The translations under genes were made by a program, and so were the position numbers. A stretch of DNA of 50,333 nt from Flavobacteriaceae bacterium. GTDB lineage: Bacteria > Bacteroidota > Bacteroidia > Flavobacteriales > Flavobacteriaceae. The stretch covers positions 1-50,333 of the forward strand of contig JAFMLQ010000012.1 of assembly GCA_017852075.1 (NCBI GenBank), in the 5' to 3' direction. The notes below the pieces were generated by a model. It saw only the letters and a list, made by a program, of their open reading frames with translations, had not been told where the DNA came from and did not search any database. This document shows positions 1 to 9,290 of the stretch, piece after piece. Within the stretch, counting starts at the first letter, position 1, and the number at the start of each line of letters is the position of its first letter.

Positions 1-1
1 A

Positions 2-1357
2 CAACTTGCCAATCAGGAAGTAGAAAAATTACAACCAAAATTTTTGGACTTCAAAGCAGATCTTGACTTTTACTCCATAGGCAATCTAGAAGTGATTCAA
101 AAAGAAAATACATCGAATGATCTGTTTGAATTGACCTATCGTTTTAACTTTGGAACCAACCTTGACCCAAAAATAGGGTTGGCTACAGGATTGATGAACT
201 ATGTAGGAACTTCAGATTTTAGTCCAGAAGAACTTAAAAAAGAGTTTTATAAGCTAGGAGCAAACTACAACTTTTCTACCTCTGGAGATGGAGAGGAAAC
301 CCTAGTCACTCTTCGGGGTTTAAGTGAAAATATGGAAGCCTCTCTACAACTATTCGAGCAACTCCTTGAGCAGCCTGTAGGAACACAAGAAGCTCTGGAG
401 CAGTTGGTAGGTAGGATTATCAAATCGCGTTCTGATGCAAAGAAAAATAAAAACATTATTCTGAGAAGACAACTATTAGACTACGGCAGATATGGAGAAT
501 TAAATCCTTCTGCAGATGTGCTGAGCTCTGAAGAATTGAGTAATGTAAAGGTAGAAGAACTGATGAAATGGATACAGGATTTATCCAACTACCCTCATCG
601 TGTTTTGTATTATGGCAATAAAAATGAAACTGAACTGAGTCAGCTCATTACGACCTACCATAAAACTCCAGACACCTTTTTAGAGCTGAATCAAGTAGAC
701 TCAAAATACATAGAAAAAGACTACGATACTCAAAATGTCTTTTGGACCCCTTTTGATATGGTTCAAACTGAAATTATCTTGCTCTCCAAACAAGAACTAC
801 TGGATCATTCAAAGACAGCAGCAATCAATTTGTTCAATCAATACTTTGGCGGAGGAATGAATTCTATCGTTTTTCAAGAGATACGAGAAGCTCAAGGATT
901 GGCCTATTCTGTTTATTCTACCTACAATCAGGCTAGTAGACCTGACCGATCTGACTATCTCCTTTCCTACATAGGTATCCAATCTGATAAGCAAGAAGAA
1001 GCCTTGTCGTCTATGTTTAACCTCATCAACAATTTGCCTGAATCACCTCAAGCATTTGAGATTGCAAAACAAGCAATACTCAATAAAATTGAGAGTGAAC
1101 GCATCACAAAATCAAGAATACTATACAGCTATCTCGCTGCGGAAAAGAAGGGAATAGACTACGACAGTAGAAAACAAATTTACAATGAGGTTAAAGAGAT
1201 GAAATTTGAAAATCTATTAGAATTTCACAAACAATTTGTTCAAAACAAACCCCACAATATTTTACTAATCGGAAATCGGGAAAACATAGACTTTACAAAT
1301 CTTAAAGGCTATGGAACAGTGAAAGAGATTTCTTTAGAGACCCTATTTGGATATTAA
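2..1357 (+). CDS. M16 family metallopeptidase-like protein, C-terminal part (5' end outside window)
   Basis: The reading frame is open from base 2, so the gene begins upstream of the window. A TTG at 44 could be read as a start, but the in-frame codons before it also encode protein. The visible part has the layout of the second half of a two-lobed M16 (pitrilysin/PqqL-type) peptidase. The segment FGGGMNSIVFQEIREAQGLAYSV (about bases 845-912) matches the conserved M16 C-domain motif that helps bind substrate. The zinc motif HxxEH is not in the visible part; in this family it lies in the N-terminal half. Family members are often periplasmic peptide-degrading enzymes, but the signal peptide region cannot be seen here. 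A terminator follows at once. The family call is secure; the substrate is unknown. Confidence 0.85.
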   Translation, partial: QLANQEVEKLQPKFLDFKADLDFYSIGNLEVIQKENTSNDLFELTYRFNFGTNLDPKIGLATGLMNYVGTSDFSPEELKKEFYKLGANYNFSTSGDGEETLVTLRGLSENMEASLQLFEQLLEQPVGTQEALEQLVGRIIKSRSDAKKNKNIILRRQLLDYGRYGELNPSADVLSSEELSNVKVEELMKWIQDLSNYPHRVLYYGNKNETELSQLITTYHKTPDTFLELNQVDSKYIEKDYDTQNVFWTPFDMVQTEIILLSKQELLDHSKTAAINLFNQYFGGGMNSIVFQEIREAQGLAYSVYSTYNQASRPDRSDYLLSYIGIQSDKQEEALSSMFNLINNLPESPQAFEIAKQAILNKIESERITKSRILYSYLAAEKKGIDYDSRKQIYNEVKEMKFENLLEFHKQFVQNKPHNILLIGNRENIDFTNLKGYGTVKEISLETLFGY

Positions 1358-1371
1358 ATTAAGGGAGTACT

Positions 1372-1408
1372 AAAAAAAAACACAAAGTTTGACTTTGTGT
1401 TTTTTTTT
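1372..1408. terminator. bidirectional intrinsic terminator between the M16 gene and nqrF
   Basis: A perfect 7-bp stem CACAAAG (1381-1387) / CTTTGTG (1393-1399) with loop TTTGA is flanked by A9 on the left and T9 on the right. It therefore has a U-tract in both directions and can end both convergent transcripts. Confidence 0.8.
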
Positions 1409-1430
1409 GATCTAAATTCAGCTTTGTGAT

Positions 1431-2726
1431 TTAACCACCAAAATCATCAAACCTTACATTTTCAGGAGGAACTCCAAAGTCTTCAGCCATTCGTTCTACC
1501 GCTTGATTCATCAACGGTGGGCCACAGAAGTATACTTCAATATCTTCTGGTGCATCATGGTTAGAAAGGTATTGATCAATTACAACTTGATGCACAAAAC
1601 CTGTAAATCCATCTCCTTCAGATTCCAAACTGGTTTTTTCTTTCCAATTGTCTTCTTCAAGAGGTTCAGATAAGGCAATGTAAAATTTAAAGTTGGAGAA
1701 GTCTTTTTCCAAAGCTCTAAAATGGTCAATATAAAACAATTCTCTTTTTGATCGACCTCCATACCAAAACGTAACTATACGTCCTGTTTTGAGGGTTCTA
1801 AATAACTCATACAAATGCGATCTCATGGGTGCCATTCCAGCTCCTCCTCCTACATAGAGCATTTCCGAGTCAGACTCATTGATAAAAAATTCTCCATAAG
1901 GTCCTGATATGGTTACTTTATCTCCAGGCTTTTTTGAGAAAATATATGAAGATGCCACACCAGGGTTGACATCCATCCAATCATTTTTTGCACGGTCAAA
2001 AGGAGGTGCTGCAATGCGAACATTCAACATTATTTCTTTTCCTTCAGCAGGAAAAGAGGCCATGGAATAGGCGCGTTCTACCGTCTCTGGATTTTTCATC
2101 ACCAACGGCCAAAGCTTAAATTTATCCCATTCCAATTTGAATTTATCAGGTTCACCTGGATGTTCTTCAGGGTGTGCAGAAATATCTATGTCTTCGTATT
2201 TGACCTCACATTGGGGTATTTCAATTTGAATATACCCTCCCGCTTTATAGTCCATTTCTTCTGGAATTTTAACCACAAATTCTTTAATGAAAGACGCCAC
2301 ATTCCAGTTACGTACTACGGTAGCTTCATATTTCTTAATTCCAAAAACCTCTTCTGGAACCTGTATGACCATATCTTGTTTTACTTTTACCTGACAGCCT
2401 AAACGCCATCCTTCAGCAACTTCTTTTCTTGAAAAATGCGGTGCTTCTGTAGGCAGAATTTCTCCTCCCCCTTCTAAGACTTGACATTTGCACTGTATAC
2501 AGGTGCCCCCTCCTCCACAGGCTGAGGGGAGAAAAATTTTATTATTTCCCAAGGTGCTCAAAAGTGTACTTCCAGAAGAAACTTCAACTTTATTCCCTCC
2601 ATTAATCAACAAGGAAACAGGGCCAGAAGGCAATAATTTTGCTTTGGCTCCCAGTAACATCCCAACCAATAAAAAGGTGATAGTTAAAAACACAACAATA
2701 CTCGCAATAACAACCGTGTACTCCAT
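1431..2726 (-). CDS. nqrF: Na+-translocating NADH:quinone reductase subunit F (NADH-oxidising, FAD and 2Fe-2S)
   Basis: Entry subunit of the Na+-NQR complex: it oxidises NADH through FAD and passes electrons to a 2Fe-2S cluster. The 431-residue protein has one N-terminal membrane helix (about residues 5-27). A plant-type ferredoxin domain follows, with Cys70-X5-Cys76-X2-Cys79 and Cys111. Next come the flavin motif RAYSMAS (about 219) and the NAD-binding segment YVGGGAGMAPMRSHL. The C-terminal end FDDFGG fits the family, and the length is slightly above the usual ~410. It is the last gene of nqrABCDEF, 7 nt after nqrE, and ends at a bidirectional terminator. Confidence 0.97.
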   Translation of the reverse strand: MEYTVVIASIVVFLTITFLLVGMLLGAKAKLLPSGPVSLLINGGNKVEVSSGSTLLSTLGNNKIFLPSACGGGGTCIQCKCQVLEGGGEILPTEAPHFSRKEVAEGWRLGCQVKVKQDMVIQVPEEVFGIKKYEATVVRNWNVASFIKEFVVKIPEEMDYKAGGYIQIEIPQCEVKYEDIDISAHPEEHPGEPDKFKLEWDKFKLWPLVMKNPETVERAYSMASFPAEGKEIMLNVRIAAPPFDRAKNDWMDVNPGVASSYIFSKKPGDKVTISGPYGEFFINESDSEMLYVGGGAGMAPMRSHLYELFRTLKTGRIVTFWYGGRSKRELFYIDHFRALEKDFSNFKFYIALSEPLEEDNWKEKTSLESEGDGFTGFVHQVVIDQYLSNHDAPEDIEVYFCGPPLMNQAVERMAEDFGVPPENVRFDDFGG

Positions 2727-2733
2727 TCTTAAA

Positions 2734-3351
2734 TTATAATTTAATTCCCATAAAACTCATAAAACCTAACGCCATAAGCCCCGTAATGATAAAGGTAATC
2801 CCTAAACCGCGAAGGGGAGCAGGTACGTTAGAGTACGTAATTTTTTCACGGATCGCTGCAATGGCTAAAATAGCCAAAAGCCATCCGATTCCAGAACCCA
2901 ATCCGTAAACAGCAGATTCTGTAACTCCTGAAAAGTCCTTTTGCTGCATAAAGAGTGAACCACCCAAAATGGCGCAGTTCACAGCAATGAGCGGAAGAAA
3001 AATTCCCAAGGCTCCGTATAATGCAGGTGCAAATTTTTCAACAATCATCTCGACCAGTTGAACCATTGAAGCAATCACTGCTATAAACATAATAAAACTC
3101 AAAAAACTTAAATCCAACGATGCATAAGATGAATCCAACCATGCCAATGCGCCAGGTCGAAGTAGGTAAGTGTCCAGTAAAAAGTTAATAGGAACAGTAA
3201 TCGCCAAAACAAAAATAACAGCAAAACCTAGGCCTACAGCAGTTTTAACCGTTTTGGAAACTGCCAAATAAGAACACATTCCCAAAAAATAGGCGAAAAT
3301 CATGTTCTCAATAAAGATGCTTTTTACAAATAAATTTAAATATGCTTCCAT
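2734..3351 (-). CDS. nqrE: Na+-NQR subunit E, integral membrane
   Basis: This hydrophobic 205-residue protein has about six membrane helices. Cys26 (in [11 protein letters not shown]) and Cys126 (in [10 protein letters not shown]) sit at the positions that, together with two cysteines of NqrD, hold the intramembrane iron-sulfur centre in the Vibrio enzyme. NqrD and NqrE are inverted-topology homologues and are also related to RnfA/RnfE. The NqrF partner and the full nqrA-F order make this NQR, not RNF. The gene starts 2 nt after nqrD and ends 7 nt before nqrF. Confidence 0.96.
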   Translation of the reverse strand: MEAYLNLFVKSIFIENMIFAYFLGMCSYLAVSKTVKTAVGLGFAVIFVLAITVPINFLLDTYLLRPGALAWLDSSYASLDLSFLSFIMFIAVIASMVQLVEMIVEKFAPALYGALGIFLPLIAVNCAILGGSLFMQQKDFSGVTESAVYGLGSGIGWLLAILAIAAIREKITYSNVPAPLRGLGITFIITGLMALGFMSFMGIKL

Positions 3352-3353
3352 GT

Positions 3354-4049
3354 TTAGTTCTTTTCGATTAGGGTTCGGTTTCTATAACGTTGAACCCAAA
3401 TAATGAGTCCTACCGTAATCAATGCCATAGGAGATAATAACATCAATCCATTATTGACATACCCCATTTCATACAAGGCATCAGGAATTACTTGATATCC
3501 AAATAATTTTCCTGAACCTAACAACTCTCTAAAAAAGGCCACAAGGATAAGTATGAATCCATACCCCGCGGCATTACCCACTCCATCAAGAAAAGATTTC
3601 CATACCCCATTTCCTAAGGCAAAGGCTTCTAAACGCCCCATCACAATACAATTGGTAATAATCAACCCGATAAAGATGGAGAGTTCTTTACTCACATCAT
3701 AAGCAAATGCTCGAAGCACTTGATCAACCAATATAACCATAGAAGCAACGACTACTAATTGCACAATGATTCGAATACGGTTGGGAATTAAATTTCTCAG
3801 TAAAGAAATGATGACGTTACTAGCAGCCATTACCGCCATTACGGAAACACTCATTACTACAGCAGGTTTTAGCTGCACCGTTATAGCTAAGGCAGAGCAA
3901 ATTCCCAATACTTGAACGGTAATTGGATTGTTATCGTCCATAGGATCGGACAATAACTTCCGATTCTTTTTAGAAAATAATGGTTCTTTCTCTTTGTTAA
4001 CAAAAAGAACGGTAGGGGTCTGTTCTGTGGTGGCTTTGTTTTCTTCCAT
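3354..4049 (-). CDS. nqrD: Na+-NQR subunit D, integral membrane
   Basis: Membrane subunit homologous to NqrE. The open frame extends to 4070, but that start is TTG and lies inside nqrC. The ATG at 4049, 4 nt after the nqrC stop, is the better start and gives 231 residues. Conserved Cys51 ([11 protein letters not shown]) and Cys134 ([11 protein letters not shown]) match the iron-sulfur ligands of Vibrio NqrD. Compared with that protein there is a hydrophilic N-terminal extension of roughly 20 residues before the first helix. The extension's role is unknown. Confidence 0.95.
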   Translation of the reverse strand: MEENKATTEQTPTVLFVNKEKEPLFSKKNRKLLSDPMDDNNPITVQVLGICSALAITVQLKPAVVMSVSVMAVMAASNVIISLLRNLIPNRIRIIVQLVVVASMVILVDQVLRAFAYDVSKELSIFIGLIITNCIVMGRLEAFALGNGVWKSFLDGVGNAAGYGFILILVAFFRELLGSGKLFGYQVIPDALYEMGYVNNGLMLLSPMALITVGLIIWVQRYRNRTLIEKN

Positions 4050-4053
4050 TCGT

Positions 4054-4785
4054 CTAGTTGTTTGATGCAACAGTGTTTTCGTTCGTTTGGAGATAAGGCA
4101 AATAGTGAGTCAGGCGCTCAATGATCATGTCAGTTACTCCGTCACCTGTAATGGTCGCTCCAGAAATCGCATCTACTTCGTGATCGTCTTTGTCTAAATC
4201 TTTGGGATCGTTGTTGGTTTTAGAAACATTAATACCCACTAGGTTGCCATTGGCATCAAATACTTTTTCTCCCAAAAACCGATCCTGAAACCATTGCTGG
4301 GTAATTTCTGCTCCCAGTCCTGCAGTTTCTCCTGTGTGATCAAATACAGCACCTTTAATTGTGTTTTTATCTTCTTCTAGAGCAATATAACCCCAAATGG
4401 CATTCCAAAGTCCTGCTCCGCGAAGTGGAATGATGAAGAATTTTTGGCCATCGACTTCAGCCTCGTACATCGGAAAACGTTGCTCAGAAACAGGTTTTTT
4501 TAATTCGTTATTCAATTTAATTTCAAAAGCAGCTACCTCACTATCCACCGCTCCAGACTGGGTCAATGACAGTTCAGCAGTAATGTACTTACGGTACAAT
4601 TTTTCTGCTTCTTCTCTGTCAGTTTCAATCCCAATAGTTGCCAAGATGTTTTGCATTTTTTCTTTTCTCACATTCGCATTTTGAAGATCTTTGAGTGAAC
4701 TTGCTGTAAAGGCTAGTGCTGAAGCAACCACCAAAACCATAAGGGTGGCAAACAAAAATGTGTACGCATTGCTATCTCTGTTCAT
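4054..4785 (-). CDS. nqrC: Na+-NQR subunit C, covalent FMN carrier
   Basis: One N-terminal helix (about residues 8-30) anchors a periplasmic FMN-binding domain. The motif DAISGATITGDGVT carries Thr211 in SGAT, the residue to which ApbE attaches FMN by a phosphoester bond. The 243-residue length is normal for the family. It starts 2 nt after nqrB and ends 4 nt before nqrD. No apbE flavin transferase gene is in the window, so that enzyme must be encoded elsewhere. Confidence 0.96.
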   Translation of the reverse strand: MNRDSNAYTFLFATLMVLVVASALAFTASSLKDLQNANVRKEKMQNILATIGIETDREEAEKLYRKYITAELSLTQSGAVDSEVAAFEIKLNNELKKPVSEQRFPMYEAEVDGQKFFIIPLRGAGLWNAIWGYIALEEDKNTIKGAVFDHTGETAGLGAEITQQWFQDRFLGEKVFDANGNLVGINVSKTNNDPKDLDKDDHEVDAISGATITGDGVTDMIIERLTHYLPYLQTNENTVASNN

Positions 4786-4787
4786 TT

Positions 4788-5951
4788 TTATGCAGTTTTA
4801 AGTTCTTGTGAAGCTGTTGCCCATCGTTTTTTACGTTTTTTAATATTTCCATTGACGACATAGTGATCAATCGTGGGAGCAAACACATTCATCAACAAGA
4901 TGGCGAGCATGACCCCTTCTGGGTAGGCAGGGTTGAACACCCGTATCATGATACAGAACACTCCTACTAAAAAACCGTAAATCCATTTCCCTTTTGTGGT
5001 CTGCGCTGCAGAGACAGGATCAGTTGCCATAAATACTATTCCAAAAGCGAATCCTCCTACCACGAGATGGTTCATCCATGAAAAACTCATCAATTCATTG
5101 GCTCCCCACAAATTAAACAGCACTCCCATTACGGCAGCTCCTAAAATACCTCCCGTGATGATGCGCCAACTTCCTACTCCAGTCAAAATTAAAATCAAAG
5201 CACCTACCGCCACCCAAAGTGTAGAAGTTTCTGCAATCGAACCCGGAATGGATCCTTGAAACATTTCCATCATTGAATAGTTTACATCACCTCCAGCGGC
5301 AAGGCTTCCCAATATGGTTTCTCCAGAAATTGCATCTACATTTCCTGCTTCTGAAACCCAAACTTTATTTCCTGACATGTAGGTGGGATAAGCAAAAAAT
5401 GCGAAAGCTCTCGCTGTCAGAGCAGGATTTAAGATATTCATTCCTGTTCCTCCAAATGCTTCTTTTGCTACCAATACTGCAAAGGCGGTAGAAATTCCTA
5501 CCATCCAAAGCGGAATGTCTACAGGCATGATCATCGGAATCAAAAGTCCTGTAACAAGGTATCCTTCGTTTACCTCATGACCTCGATAAACGGCAAATCC
5601 AAATTCGATGGTGAGTCCTACCACATACGAAACAATTATCATAGGTACGATTTTCCATGACCCATGAATGAAGGCGTCTAAAAAAGTAAAGGGTTCATTC
5701 GTTTGAATGTAATATTGATATCCAGTATTGTAAATTCCATAAATCAATGCTGGTAGTAGAGCGATAATTACGGTTACCATGGTGCGTTTCAAATCTACCG
5801 CATCTCGAATGTGAGCTCCTTTTTTTGTAGTGTGATTGGGAACAAACAAAAAGGTGTCAAAAGCGTTTATCGCTGGAGCGAATTTTTCAAATTTTTGACC
5901 TTTCCCAAAAGGTTTTTTCAAATTGTCTAAACTTTTTCTAAGAAAATTCAT
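4788..5951 (-). CDS. nqrB: Na+-NQR subunit B, main membrane subunit
   Basis: Integral membrane subunit that carries a second covalent FMN and riboflavin and forms much of the Na+ path. The 387-residue protein has many hydrophobic helices. Conserved blocks include EVNEGYLVTGLLIPMIMP and FGGTGMNILNPALTARAFAFFAYP. The flavinylation site is probably Thr212 in DAISGETILG. In the Vibrio enzyme the site reads SGAT, so the Ala-to-Glu change in the third position is worth noting. The gene lies 10 nt after nqrA and 2 nt before nqrC. Confidence 0.96.
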   Translation of the reverse strand: MNFLRKSLDNLKKPFGKGQKFEKFAPAINAFDTFLFVPNHTTKKGAHIRDAVDLKRTMVTVIIALLPALIYGIYNTGYQYYIQTNEPFTFLDAFIHGSWKIVPMIIVSYVVGLTIEFGFAVYRGHEVNEGYLVTGLLIPMIMPVDIPLWMVGISTAFAVLVAKEAFGGTGMNILNPALTARAFAFFAYPTYMSGNKVWVSEAGNVDAISGETILGSLAAGGDVNYSMMEMFQGSIPGSIAETSTLWVAVGALILILTGVGSWRIITGGILGAAVMGVLFNLWGANELMSFSWMNHLVVGGFAFGIVFMATDPVSAAQTTKGKWIYGFLVGVFCIMIRVFNPAYPEGVMLAILLMNVFAPTIDHYVVNGNIKKRKKRWATASQELKTA

Positions 5952-5961
5952 AGTTGTTGTT

Positions 5962-7320
5962 TTATCCTACTTCATTTATCATTAATTCAATTCCCTTGCG
6001 TATGATTTCTTGAGCTTCTAATTTGGAAGTATTGGAGTAATCTACCAATCCGAAATCTTCTGGCACCACTTCGTAAATCCCTAAAGCTTCCATTTTTTCA
6101 ATATCTTCTATCATACAGGCCTTAATCAATTGCATGGGGTAAATCTCCATGGGGAAAATTTTTTCCATTTCTCCTGTAACTACCAATGCACGTTCTTCTC
6201 CGTTGAGATTGGTATCTACCTCAAATCCTTTCCGATTGAAAAGCCTTGAGAATGAAGTGTTAGATAAACTCAAAATATTGTTGTCTTTAAAAGGCAACCA
6301 TCCAAACATTCGGTAGTTGTTTCCTTCAGGTATGACCGAAACTAAATTGTTGAAATATCCCAAATAATCTGAAAAATGGGCTTGAGAACCAGTCAAAATG
6401 TCTCCGTTGATTACACGCACATGATCTTGTTTAAGCCCTACTTTTTCCAAAAAAGGTGCTAAAGCAGACCCGATTAGGGTTCTGAAGTAAATGGGATGAT
6501 CCACTGCATTTCCAGAAACAGCAATCGTTCGTTGGGCAGAAAAAATGCCCGTACTGATAAATCTTCCTAGGTTGGCCACATCTTCCGGATTTACGGTCCA
6601 GATGCGTTCTCCCATGTTTAGGGGAGCAATATTTTGAATGTGTAAACTGAGATTTCCCGCAGGATGAGGACCTTGAACAATGTAGTGTTGAACCCCCTCA
6701 ATCGTTTTAAAATAACCTACCTCATCAGCATCTACTCCTAAAAACACAGGCTGATCAACCAGCTTGTTGAGCAAATCGATCCCCAGTTGAAATTCTTTAG
6801 AATCGTCCTTAAGCAGATAGTGAAATTCTTCGCTCAACGGACTTGTTTTTACCGTATTGACAAATATGGCTTTGGGTGTGTCTTGAGGATCAGCCATAAT
6901 CCCGTAGGGTCGTTGATGAATAAAAGGCCAATTACCACTTTCCATCAATAATGCTTTTAGCTGCTCCCTGTCTTTCTTTTCCCAGTCCTTTACGGTGTGA
7001 GAATTAGATTTTTGAGTTTTAGAAGCTTCTATACAAATACGCTCTATTTTACGCTTGGGTCCGCGTTCAATAGCTGTAACAGTTCCAGATACTGGAGAAA
7101 CAAATTTAATGTCTGGATTTTTTTTACTGAAAAAAATTGGGGTACCTGCCTTAACTTGGTCTCCTTCTTTGCACAGGAGTTTGGGTGTGGTTCCAAAAAA
7201 ATCGTCAGGTCTAAGGGCAAAGGTGGTTGCTGAAGTTGATTTGTTAAGTATTTTCTCAGCTTTACCTTTAATGTTCAAATTCGCACCTCTACGTGTTCGA
7301 ATTTTTTTAATCACTTCCAT
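5962..7320 (-). CDS. nqrA: Na+-NQR subunit A, cytoplasmic
   Basis: Soluble cytoplasmic subunit of the Na+-pumping NADH:quinone reductase and first gene of the operon. The open frame begins at a TTG (7335); the ATG at 7320 (MEVIKKIRTRRG) is preferred and gives 452 residues. Recognisable blocks are KGDQVKAGTPIFFSKK (a biotinyl/lipoyl-like fold near the N-terminus), VQGPHPAGNLSLHI and ERIWTVNPEDV. A Bacteroidota -7 element lies 24 nt upstream, so the 5' leader is very short. The operon makes the Na+ gradient on which marine flavobacteria often rely. Confidence 0.96.
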   Translation of the reverse strand: MEVIKKIRTRRGANLNIKGKAEKILNKSTSATTFALRPDDFFGTTPKLLCKEGDQVKAGTPIFFSKKNPDIKFVSPVSGTVTAIERGPKRKIERICIEASKTQKSNSHTVKDWEKKDREQLKALLMESGNWPFIHQRPYGIMADPQDTPKAIFVNTVKTSPLSEEFHYLLKDDSKEFQLGIDLLNKLVDQPVFLGVDADEVGYFKTIEGVQHYIVQGPHPAGNLSLHIQNIAPLNMGERIWTVNPEDVANLGRFISTGIFSAQRTIAVSGNAVDHPIYFRTLIGSALAPFLEKVGLKQDHVRVINGDILTGSQAHFSDYLGYFNNLVSVIPEGNNYRMFGWLPFKDNNILSLSNTSFSRLFNRKGFEVDTNLNGEERALVVTGEMEKIFPMEIYPMQLIKACMIEDIEKMEALGIYEVVPEDFGLVDYSNTSKLEAQEIIRKGIELMINEVG

Positions 7321-7343
7321 CAAAATCTGTTTCAAAAATCGAT

Positions 7344-7351
7344 CAAATTTA
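7344..7351 (-). promoter_or_regulatory. -7 element of the nqr operon promoter
   Basis: On the minus strand TAAATTTG is an exact match to the Bacteroidota -7 consensus TAnnTTTG, 23 nt before the nqrA ATG. No clean TTTG lies at the usual 17-20 nt spacing; a T-rich run (TTGTTTTTT) is close to that place. Confidence 0.5.
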
Positions 7352-7487
7352 CTAACTAAACCGCTTTGGAAAAAACAATTAATCAGGGAAATAAATTATT
7401 TATATTCATTCTAAATAGATGTTGAATCTTTACATAAATAAAGTGGTCATTTGGTCATCACAAATTGAACATTTACATTTACTCGTG

Positions 7488-8771
7488 ATGAAAAAAGGTT
7501 TTTTTGCATTTTGCCCTACAAGAAAGAAATTCCTTTTTGGGGTGGGTCTCATTCTCTTTCTTTTCAACTATACAAATGCGCAAATGGTTCCTGAACATGC
7601 GCCTCCTGAACACATAAAATCGATCCAATTTTTTGGATCTGAAAATACAGACAACTTTCCCTTAGTAAGCCTTGGGGAGCAAATTACCTTACGATTTGAT
7701 GACCTTAATGGGGATGAGGCAGACTACTATTACAAAATTAAACACTTTAATCACGATTGGACTCCTTCTGCCCTTTTTCAAAATGAATATATGGAAGGTT
7801 ATGACAATTTGCGGATTGACAATTACAACACTTCATTTAACACACTGCAGACCTATACCCACTATTCTATTCAACTTCCTAATGAAAACGTTCAATTTAA
7901 AGTATCTGGGAATTTTTTAATGGAAATTTATGACGCATACGACACACTGGTGTTTTCGAGAAGATTTTGCATTTATGAAGAACAAGCCAGTGTACAAACA
8001 GCAGTTAATAGGCCCCAAAACATGGATCGTTTTACCACCCACCAATCGCTCCATTTTTCAATTACACCCTTTCAAGGGGTTTTTAGGAACCCTGAACGGA
8101 CAGTGTTTGTGCATTTACTTCAAAACAGACAGTGGGATTCAAAAATAACAGGATTAAAGCCCCAGTATTTTTCAGGCAGTACATTAGAATATCGCTATGA
8201 ACTTCCCTCACAGTTTGAGGGCGGAAATGAGTTTTATTTTTTTGACACCAAAGACCTTAGGGTTTCGAGCCCTAACATAAGTTTTATTGAAAGAAATCAA
8301 CTCTATGAAACCTATTTAAACCTTGATATTTCTCGACTTAACCAGCCTTACACCTTTGCTCCTGACATCAATGGTGGATTTCAAATAAGAAACATCATGA
8401 GACCAGGTAACCCAAATTTTGAAGCAGATTATAGCTTTGTTTATTTTAGTTTGGCTGCAGATTTTGAACTTTACAATAATGAAATATACATCTACGGAAG
8501 CTTTAATAATTATCATCTCAGTGATGCCAACCGAATGTATTTTAATCCTTCCCTAAACATATACGAAGGAGTACTTCTTTTAAAGCAAGGATTTTATAAT
8601 TATAAATATGTAACCAAACGGGAATCTTACCTTGATAAAAATGCTCTAAGTGGGACTCATGCCCTGACTGAAAACGATTATTTGGTCTTAGTTTACTACA
8701 GAAATCTAGGCGCCCAATACGATGCTTTAATTGGTATTGGTAGAACAAATTCTTTTGAATTGCAAAATTAG
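7488..8771 (+). CDS. type IX secretion system plug-type protein (DUF5103)
   Basis: The sequence resembles the DUF5103 family, now named for the plug protein that closes the SprA channel of the Bacteroidota type IX secretion system. The frame is open from 7419, but the ATG at 7488 is chosen because it puts a signal peptide at the N-terminus (MKKGFF, a hydrophobic core FLFGVGLILFLF, cleavage near NAQ); this gives 427 residues. Typical blocks are IKSIQFFGSE, the WTPSALFQNEYMEGYDNLRI segment and a C-terminal YIYGSFNNYHLSDANRMYFNP part with an Ig-like look. No other T9SS structural gene is adjacent. The role in closing the channel is inferred from the family. Confidence 0.8.
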   Translation: MKKGFFAFCPTRKKFLFGVGLILFLFNYTNAQMVPEHAPPEHIKSIQFFGSENTDNFPLVSLGEQITLRFDDLNGDEADYYYKIKHFNHDWTPSALFQNEYMEGYDNLRIDNYNTSFNTLQTYTHYSIQLPNENVQFKVSGNFLMEIYDAYDTLVFSRRFCIYEEQASVQTAVNRPQNMDRFTTHQSLHFSITPFQGVFRNPERTVFVHLLQNRQWDSKITGLKPQYFSGSTLEYRYELPSQFEGGNEFYFFDTKDLRVSSPNISFIERNQLYETYLNLDISRLNQPYTFAPDINGGFQIRNIMRPGNPNFEADYSFVYFSLAADFELYNNEIYIYGSFNNYHLSDANRMYFNPSLNIYEGVLLLKQGFYNYKYVTKRESYLDKNALSGTHALTENDYLVLVYYRNLGAQYDALIGIGRTNSFELQN

Positions 8772-8801
8772 TTTCTATTTTGTGTACACGACACTATTTT
8801 T

Positions 8802-8830
8802 TTTGTATTTTTAATGTTCCAATATATTTA
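8802..8830 (+). promoter_or_regulatory. candidate apaG promoter
   Basis: TTTG (8802-8805), a 17-nt spacer and TATATTTA (8823-8830, one mismatch to TAnnTTTG) lie just upstream of the apaG GTG at 8841. Confidence 0.4.
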
Positions 8831-8840
8831 ACAAGCAACT

Positions 8841-9227
8841 GTGATACAACAAATTACAAGAGGAATTAAAATTTCTGTCGAAACTAAATTTGAAGGCAGC
8901 TTTCTTAAAGAAAATGTTCCTCACCATGCTTTCTTGTATTTTATCACAATTGAAAATCAGAGTAAAAATGTGGTGCAACTCTTGTCAAGACATTGGAAAA
9001 TTCAAGAGGCTATCAACAGACCCCAATATGTCAACGGCGTTGGTGTAGTAGGAAAAAAACCAGTGTTAAGACCGGGAGAAACTCATACTTATCAGTCCGG
9101 AAGTTTGATTACTTCCCCTATGGGCTCAATGTCTGGTACTTTTATCATGATCAACTTTACTACTGCAAAAAAATTCAATGTAGAAGTCCCTTGTTTCAAA
9201 CTCAATGTCCCTTATATTCTCAATTAG
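8841..9227 (+). CDS. apaG: ApaG domain protein
   Basis: A 128-residue single-domain protein of the ApaG fold (Ig-like beta sandwich), historically linked to Co2+/Mg2+ resistance in enterobacteria; its biochemical role is unsettled. Conserved segments are FFYFITIEN-like FLYFITIENQS, VQLLSRHWKI, VVGKKPVLRPGETHTYQSG and PMGSMSGTF. The start is GTG at 8841, the only sensible start before the conserved VETKFEGSF block. It is followed by pruA, which has its own promoter. Confidence 0.92.
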   Translation: MIQQITRGIKISVETKFEGSFLKENVPHHAFLYFITIENQSKNVVQLLSRHWKIQEAINRPQYVNGVGVVGKKPVLRPGETHTYQSGSLITSPMGSMSGTFIMINFTTAKKFNVEVPCFKLNVPYILN

Positions 9228-9246
9228 TCAAGTCTGAAAACGAAAC

Positions 9247-9276
9247 TTGTTTTCTCAGTATAAATCAATACTTTTG
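9247..9276 (+). promoter_or_regulatory. pruA promoter
   Basis: TTG (9247-9249), a 19-nt spacer and TACTTTTG (9269-9276, exact TAnnTTTG) lie 14 nt before the pruA ATG. The expected 5' leader is very short. Confidence 0.6.
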
Positions 9277-9290
9277 GCAAAAAAGAAATT

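Noticed and set aside
1580-1762. Antisense and off-frame reading frames inside real genes, for example within nqrF, pruA, hppA and fabD.
   Set aside because: They lack signal peptides, motifs or promoters and lie fully inside strong genes.
3354-4070. The longer nqrD start at 4070 and the longer nqrA start at 7335.
   Set aside because: Both are TTG codons; ATG starts a few codons downstream leave normal spacing to the preceding gene or promoter.
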